DNA of 64,000 nucleotides, from assembly GCF_014646915.1 (NCBI RefSeq), contig NZ_BMOE01000002.1, positions 336,686 through 400,685 of the forward strand, read 5' to 3'. Positions 59,729 to 64,000 of this stretch are shown here, piece by piece. The translations under genes were made by a program, and so were the position numbers. The notes under the pieces are model-generated. The model was given only the letters and a program-made list of their open reading frames with translations. It did no database searches and was not told the origin of the DNA. Source of the DNA: Deinococcus aquiradiocola. Its GTDB lineage: Bacteria; Deinococcota; Deinococci; Deinococcales; Deinococcaceae. Each line of letters begins with the position of its first letter. Position 1 is the stretch's first letter.

Positions 59729-62003
59729 GCGGTGCCTCCTGAACGGCAGGGAGAGGGAAGGGCGGGAACGGCAGGTGGACGCGGAAGGTACTGCCGCGCC
59801 CGGGCGTACTGTCCACGGTCATGTGACCGTGCATGGCCGTGACGAGGTGACGGCTGACCGCGAGGCCCAGGCCGGTGCCCTCGGTCGGACCGCTCTCCGC
59901 GCCGAGCCGGTCGAAGGGCGTGAACAGGTCACTGATCTGCTGCGGCGTGAGACCGGGACCCGAGTCGTGCACGCCGAGCGTCACGGTGCCGTCCGGCGCG
60001 AGCGAAGCGTCCAGCACGGCCGTGCCACCGGGCGAGTTGTACTTCACGGCGTTGTCCGTGAGGTTCAGCAGCACCTGCGTCAGCCTCTGCCGATCGGCAT
60101 ACACCTCGGGTGGGCCGCCACCCGGGACGACCACCGTGACCTGCCTCGCCTGCGCGGACGGCCCGACCAGTTCGGCCACCTCCCGCAGCAGGTCCGGAAC
60201 GCTCAGGGACTCGGGGTTCAGGGTGAGGTGGCCGCTCTCCAGGCGACTGAAGTCCAGCACCTCGTTGATCAGGCCGAGCAGGTGCCGTCCGGCCCTCACG
60301 ATCTGATCCGCGTACCGCGTCTGCTGCGCGTCGCCCGCACGCAGCTGCAGCAGCTGAGCGAACCCCAGCACGGCATTCAGCGGCGTGCGCAGTTCGTGGC
60401 TCATGCGCGACAGGAATTCGCTCTTGGCACGACTGGCGCGTTCGGCCTCCTCACGGGCGGCCCGCACTGCCAGTTCCGCCGCGTGCCGTTCGGTGACGTC
60501 CCGCGTGATCTTCGAGAAGCCGCGCAGCGTCCCGTCAGGAGCGTGCAGCGCCGTCAGGACCGTGCTCGCCCAGAAGGTACTCCCGTCACGCCGCACCCGG
60601 ATTCCCTCATCCGCGACGCGCCCGTCACGCTGCGCGGTCCGCAGTCGTTCCTGCACGGCGCTGCGGTCGCCTGGCGGGTAAAAGGTCGCCAGGGAACGGC
60701 CCAGGATGTCCGGCGCGTCGTACCCGTGAATGCGTTGCGCGCCGGAATTCCAGCTGGACACCCGACCCTGCGCGTCCAGCGTGAAAATCCCGTACTCCTG
60801 CACTCCCTCGATGGCCAGCCGCAGGCGCTCCTCGCTGTTCAGCAGGGCGCGCGCCGCCTCTTCGCGCTCCGTGACGTCCAGCGCGTACACGAGCAGTTCG
60901 TCACCGTCCGGCAGCAGGGACGCCTGAAACCAGCGGGGACGGCCGTCACCGTGACGAAACCGGGTGAGCAGCGTCCCACCGGGCGGCGGCAGCGGCGCGT
61001 GCCGAGCGGCGAGCGCGCGCGTCGCGTGATCCACGCGCGCCCACAACGCCGCGGGACGGGCCGCCTCCAGCGTCGGCAGCCCCAGCTCCCTGCCCGCGTT
61101 CGGGCTGAGGTACGACACCGTTCCGCGCGCCGAATCGTAGCGGACCATCAGGATCGGGCCGGAAGAGATCAGCGACTCCAGGAACAGCCGCGCCTCCCGC
61201 AGCGCGTCCTCCCGCGAGCGAAGCAGGACGCCCGTGTCACGCAGCGCCACGGCCAGCTGCGCGATCTCGTCACGCCCAGATGCCAGCGGACCGGGCTGCT
61301 GTCCGAGCGCGAGCGCCCGCGCATCCTCACGGAGCGCCTGCATGCGCCGCACGATGCTGCGCGCGTACAGCAGCGTGCCCGCCGCCGCGCCCAGGATGCC
61401 CAGCAGCGCGGCACCGATCAGCACGAGCATCCGCCACTGCCGGACGCGCGCACTGTCGGCCGTGCGGGCCGCGACGAGGTCCGCCTCGCGGACCGTCATG
61501 GCCTGCAGCTCGGCGCGCAGCATGTCGAGTAGCACCTTGTTCTGCACCAGCTGCCGGATGATGTCCGCGCGGCTGCCCTGCACGTCCCGCAGTTCCGTCA
61601 GACCAGCGAGTTTCTGCCCGACCAACCGCCGGACCCGCTCCAGTCGCGTCCGCTGCCCGGCGTCACGTACCGTGCCGTCCAGACGCGCGAGGATCACCGG
61701 CAGGTTCTGACGGGCCGACAGGTACGGCGCCAGGAACCGGACATCATCCGTCAGCAGGTAGCCGCGCACACCGGTCGCGGCGCGCTCCAGCTGCACGCTG
61801 ACGCTCTCGATATCAGACTGCAGACGCAGCGTGCGCCTCACCTCGTTCTCGGCCGTCACCTCCCGCCCACTCACGACCAGCAGGGCCGCGAGCGACACCA
61901 GCAGCGCCAGCAGCGGCAACGTCATGGCAATCAGGCCCTTGACGGCCAACGTCTGATCCAGCCACAGCGACGCCACGCGGGCACGCACGCCCGGACGCGT
62001 CAC
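59718..62003 (-). CDS. Sensor histidine kinase, CHASE3-HAMP-PAS-PAS
   Basis: 761 residues. Two TM helices (LIAMTLPLLALLVSLAALLV and LVLIGAALLGILGAAAGTLL) flank a CHASE3-like sensor; then come a HAMP segment, two PAS domains (second ILGRSLATFYPPGDRS), phospho-acceptor SHELRTPLNAVLGFAQLL, and ATPase N box LLNLTDNAVKY with GTGLGLAVSRHLV. Senses an extracellular cue and signals to the receiver gene downstream. GTG 62003 overlaps the LuxR stop as GTGA. Confidence 0.93.
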   Translation of the reverse strand: MTRPGVRARVASLWLDQTLAVKGLIAMTLPLLALLVSLAALLVVSGREVTAENEVRRTLRLQSDIESVSVQLERAATGVRGYLLTDDVRFLAPYLSARQNLPVILARLDGTVRDAGQRTRLERVRRLVGQKLAGLTELRDVQGSRADIIRQLVQNKVLLDMLRAELQAMTVREADLVAARTADSARVRQWRMLVLIGAALLGILGAAAGTLLYARSIVRRMQALREDARALALGQQPGPLASGRDEIAQLAVALRDTGVLLRSREDALREARLFLESLISSGPILMVRYDSARGTVSYLSPNAGRELGLPTLEAARPAALWARVDHATRALAARHAPLPPPGGTLLTRFRHGDGRPRWFQASLLPDGDELLVYALDVTEREEAARALLNSEERLRLAIEGVQEYGIFTLDAQGRVSSWNSGAQRIHGYDAPDILGRSLATFYPPGDRSAVQERLRTAQRDGRVADEGIRVRRDGSTFWASTVLTALHAPDGTLRGFSKITRDVTERHAAELAVRAAREEAERASRAKSEFLSRMSHELRTPLNAVLGFAQLLQLRAGDAQQTRYADQIVRAGRHLLGLINEVLDFSRLESGHLTLNPESLSVPDLLREVAELVGPSAQARQVTVVVPGGGPPEVYADRQRLTQVLLNLTDNAVKYNSPGGTAVLDASLAPDGTVTLGVHDSGPGLTPQQISDLFTPFDRLGAESGPTEGTGLGLAVSRHLVTAMHGHMTVDSTPGRGSTFRVHLPFPPFPLPAVQEAPHDP

Positions 62004-62758
62004 GGGGCGATCAGACCCAGCGTCATGGCGCGCACGACCGCCTCCGTCCGGTCAGACACCCCGAGCTTCCCGAGAATGCGCTCCACATGAATCTTGGCCG
62101 TGCCGGGCCGAATGCCGAGCTGACGGGCGATCTCCGGGTTGCTGTGCCCGCGCGCCACGAGCGTCAGCACCTGCTGCTCCCTGGGCGTGAGCGCCTCGGT
62201 CAGCCCCGCCTGACCGGGCAACTGCTGCGCCAGGAACCGCGAACGCCAGTACTCCGCGTCCCGCCGCGCCAGCGCGAGATCACGCGAACACTGCAGCGCC
62301 GTGATGAGCGCACCCGCAAATGCACCCAGCACGCCCAGACACGCCAAATCCTCCGGACCGGGTGCACGGACCGGTCCGGACGTGAACAACAGCAGGACGC
62401 CCGCACCGCCCACCGGGACACTCAGCAGCGCGGTCCCGTCCGGCAGGACCTGAAACGCGGGGCGGTCCATGCCCCGCTCCGCGTCCGGCACCACCTCCGG
62501 GCCCGGACCGCTCGGCAGGACCGCACGCACCTGCCAGGCCAGCGCTCCCCACTCCAGGGCCCGGCCGCACTCCAGGGCGCTGTGACGCGACACGGCGTCC
62601 AGAGCGGCACGCCACACGTCCAGCGGTTCGGTGAACGCACGGGTTACCTCACCGAAATCGAGAAGCAGCTGAAAGCGCGTGCCCTGCGCCTGCGCCGCGC
62701 GGTACAGGGAACGCAGGTCGCCCATCATGGCGCCCTGCGTCTGCTGACCGCGCGTCAC
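62000..62758 (-). CDS. LuxR-type regulator with GAF-like domain
   Basis: 252 residues (or 242 from the ATG at 62728). A GAF-like N-terminal domain precedes a C-terminal LuxR/NarL HTH: LTPREQQVLTLVARGHSNPE and GTAKIHVERILGKLGVSDRT. First gene of a three-gene operon with a kinase and receiver, but it lacks a receiver domain, so its link to the phosphorelay is indirect. Start uncertain. Confidence 0.85.
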   Translation of the reverse strand: MTRGQQTQGAMMGDLRSLYRAAQAQGTRFQLLLDFGEVTRAFTEPLDVWRAALDAVSRHSALECGRALEWGALAWQVRAVLPSGPGPEVVPDAERGMDRPAFQVLPDGTALLSVPVGGAGVLLLFTSGPVRAPGPEDLACLGVLGAFAGALITALQCSRDLALARRDAEYWRSRFLAQQLPGQAGLTEALTPREQQVLTLVARGHSNPEIARQLGIRPGTAKIHVERILGKLGVSDRTEAVVRAMTLGLIAP

Positions 62759-63103
62759 ACCCCCCCCGGCACACCAACCGCGTGCAGGGAAACAGACCGG
62801 ACCGGCAACCGGAAGGCGAACACATTCGGGGAAGGACGCATACCGCCCCCCACCCTATCCGCGACCGGAGCAAAAGTCAGCAGTCGCCCTGCCACTCTGA
62901 CCGTCACCGGCCATCCTCTGCCGACCGGCATACACGGGACAGGTCACACCCCGACGGCAGACGCGCGCCACAGGGCCCACCCCCTAGCCTCTGCATACCC
63001 GGCAGAACAGGCCGGGAACGCTGGGAAACAGGCACGCCACCTCACGGTCATCCGACCAGTCTGCTCCCAATGACCCGACAGACACACCCATCAAGGAGCA
63101 CCC
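62759..63103. other. Intergenic, no gene seen
   Basis: About 345 bases between the divergent LuxR and SnoaL-like genes. I find no supported reading frame, hairpin or repeat here. Promoters for both genes must lie within. Confidence 0.5.
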
Positions 63104-63574
63104 ATGACCCGCACCATCACCGTACTCGCCCTCACCGCCGCCCTCAGCAGCGGCAGCCTCACCGCCGCCCAGCAGGCCAGCACCGCCGCACAGGTCACCA
63201 GCCAAAGTGCACAGGACGCGTACCTCGCCTGGACGCAGGCCATCAACGCCCGCCAGACGGCCAACGTCGTGAACCTGTACAGTCCGAACGCACTCCTGCT
63301 GCCGACCGTGTCCAGCAAGATCATCAACTCTCAGGAAGGCCGCACCGAGTACTTCAACGGCCTGCTCAGCCGCAAGAACTTCATGGTGCAGCCCCAGACG
63401 CAGTTCGTGCAGCCCATCGCCTGGAACGCCGCCATCGTTTCCGGCACGTACACCTTCTCGTATACCGACGGCGAGAAGACCGTCAGCCTGCCCGCACGCT
63501 TCAACTTCGTCTTCCAGAAGACCGGCAGGACATGGACGATCATCAACCACCACAGCTCCGTCCTCCCCCAGTAG
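63104..63574 (+). CDS. SnoaL/DUF4440-like secreted protein
   Basis: 156 residues. A signal peptide (TVLALTAALSSGSLTAAQQ) is followed by a cystatin-like NTF2 fold: SAQDAYLAWTQAINARQTAN, VNLYSPNALLLPTVS, and RFNFVFQKTGRTWTIINHHS. Matches the SnoaL-like/CaMKII-association group, which often binds small hydrophobic ligands. AAGGAGC precedes the ATG. Function unknown. Confidence 0.85.
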   Translation: MTRTITVLALTAALSSGSLTAAQQASTAAQVTSQSAQDAYLAWTQAINARQTANVVNLYSPNALLLPTVSSKIINSQEGRTEYFNGLLSRKNFMVQPQTQFVQPIAWNAAIVSGTYTFSYTDGEKTVSLPARFNFVFQKTGRTWTIINHHSSVLPQ

Positions 63575-63620
63575 ATGCCTGGAGGCACGGCAGGCCGTCC
63601 CAAGGCTCTCCCGACAGAAT

Positions 63621-63807
63621 GATCCGGTTTTGAGCTGAACTTTTGGAGTTCAGCCGAGCGAAGCGAGTGCCAGCAAGTTCAGTGTTGAGGAGATGGAAGC
63701 GGGCAAGCGTCCTGCAGGGCGCTTCCTGCAGGGCGCTGTCCTGCCCAAGAAGGGATGTCGGTGCTGGTTCCGGCATCCCTGGAATCGGATCAACACCGTA
63801 TGACACC
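63621..63807 (-). repeat. Dispersed small intergenic repeat, copy F
   Basis: The most complete copy, in reverse orientation. It has both conserved ends, the central GGGCAGGACAGCGCCCTGCA block, and an extra tandem duplication of that block's GCGCCCTGCAGGA core (two GCAGGGCGC-type units at 63714-63737). Ends match copy A closely. Confidence 0.8.
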
Positions 63808-63810
63808 AGA

Positions 63811-63902
63811 ATGAACTGAACGCCTGGCGTTCAACCCAGCGGCACATGAAACCACTGCCCGGCCGCGAGCACCAGAACGTACAGTTGAGAGGAGGTGGAA
63901 CG
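63811..63902 (-). repeat. Decayed partial repeat copy
   Basis: Immediately beside copy F, the bases GAACTGAACGCCTGGCGTTC and, further on, CAGTTGAGAGGAGGTGGAACGG follow the same order as the start of copy F with many substitutions. It appears to be an older tandem copy. Confidence 0.4.
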
Positions 63903-63932
63903 GCGCGCCCCCCACGGTGGGAGGCGCGCCGT
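63900..63932. terminator. Hairpin between repeat and the partial gene at the right edge
   Basis: ACGGCGCGCC (63900-63909) and GGCGCGCCGT (63923-63932) form a perfect 10-bp stem, extended by CCC/GGG pairs. It lies just after the stop of the minus-strand gene entering the window and fits a terminator without a long T-run. Confidence 0.55.
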
Positions 63933-63954
63933 CCGGAAGGGATGGCGGGTCAGG

Positions 63955-64000
63955 TCAGCGGATCACGCTGCGGAAGCAGCCCGTCACGGTCTCACCCGCC
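63955..64000 (-). CDS. 3' end of a gene cut by the window
   Basis: On the minus strand a frame reads AGETVTGCFRSVIR and stops with TGA at 63957-63955, followed by a hairpin terminator. Only 14 codons are visible, so no family can be named. Confidence 0.4.
   Translation of the reverse strand, partial: AGETVTGCFRSVIR

Overview
This window is GC-rich, densely coding DNA that looks like a Deinococcus-type bacterium. Several genes have a TANNNT box ending six or seven bases before the start codon (leaderless transcripts), genes overlap by ATGA or GTGA, and a small dispersed intergenic repeat resembles the small noncoding repeats known from Deinococcus. A parA-parB pair at 23.6-25.4 kb suggests, but does not prove, a secondary chromosome or megaplasmid.

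Layout. 0.2-4.4 kb: biotin operon bioB-bioD-bioA-bioF behind a large inverted repeat. 4.6-9.7 kb: a GH9 endoglucanase and a divergent GH16-like lipoprotein with LacI-type operators, followed by a LacI regulator. 9.8-20.2 kb: a probable glycoconjugate locus with a Rieske/FAD oxidoreductase, a GH1-like hydrolase, a GH1/acyl-CoA dehydrogenase fusion, a PIG-L deacetylase, a NodS-like methyltransferase, two glycosyltransferases and UDP-galactopyranose mutase. 20.3-23.5 kb: MarR regulator with a 14-TM MFS exporter, and a DUF1801 protein. 23.5-25.5 kb: a ParA with an antitoxin-like N-terminus, and ParB. 25.8-29.7 kb: a periplasmic aldehyde oxidase of the PaoABC type. 29.7-33 kb: a low-density zone with gene wreckage (IS3 fragment, broken EAL gene, truncated genes), a cupin and a DUF4384 lipoprotein.

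33-49 kb is the most unusual part. Two separate loci each pair a DUF5819 (SdpA-like) protein with an HTTM-domain (SdpB-like) membrane protein, preceded by small secreted precursor-like proteins. The first locus adds a two-gene ABC transporter and a small two-TM protein that may be an immunity factor. The second adds a membrane-anchored transglutaminase-like protein and two paralogous precursors sharing a Ser7-Gly2 tract. Between them lie a large MalT/SARP-type regulator, a pair of paralogous 65-72 residue zinc-ribbon proteins, a proline-rich secreted peptide and another small secreted protein. I read this as a duplicated, SDP-like exported-peptide system; the function is inference.

49-64 kb: small housekeeping-type genes; an XRE regulator divergent from an SDR; a protocatechuate operon pobA-pcaL-pcaH-pcaG-pcaB facing an IclR regulator; a LuxR-type regulator, hybrid-type sensor kinase and response regulator operon; and a small SnoaL-like secreted protein. 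Copies of the dispersed repeat sit at 25.5, 39.1, 49.1, 49.8, 51.3 and 63.7 kb. No tRNA, rRNA or CRISPR array was seen.
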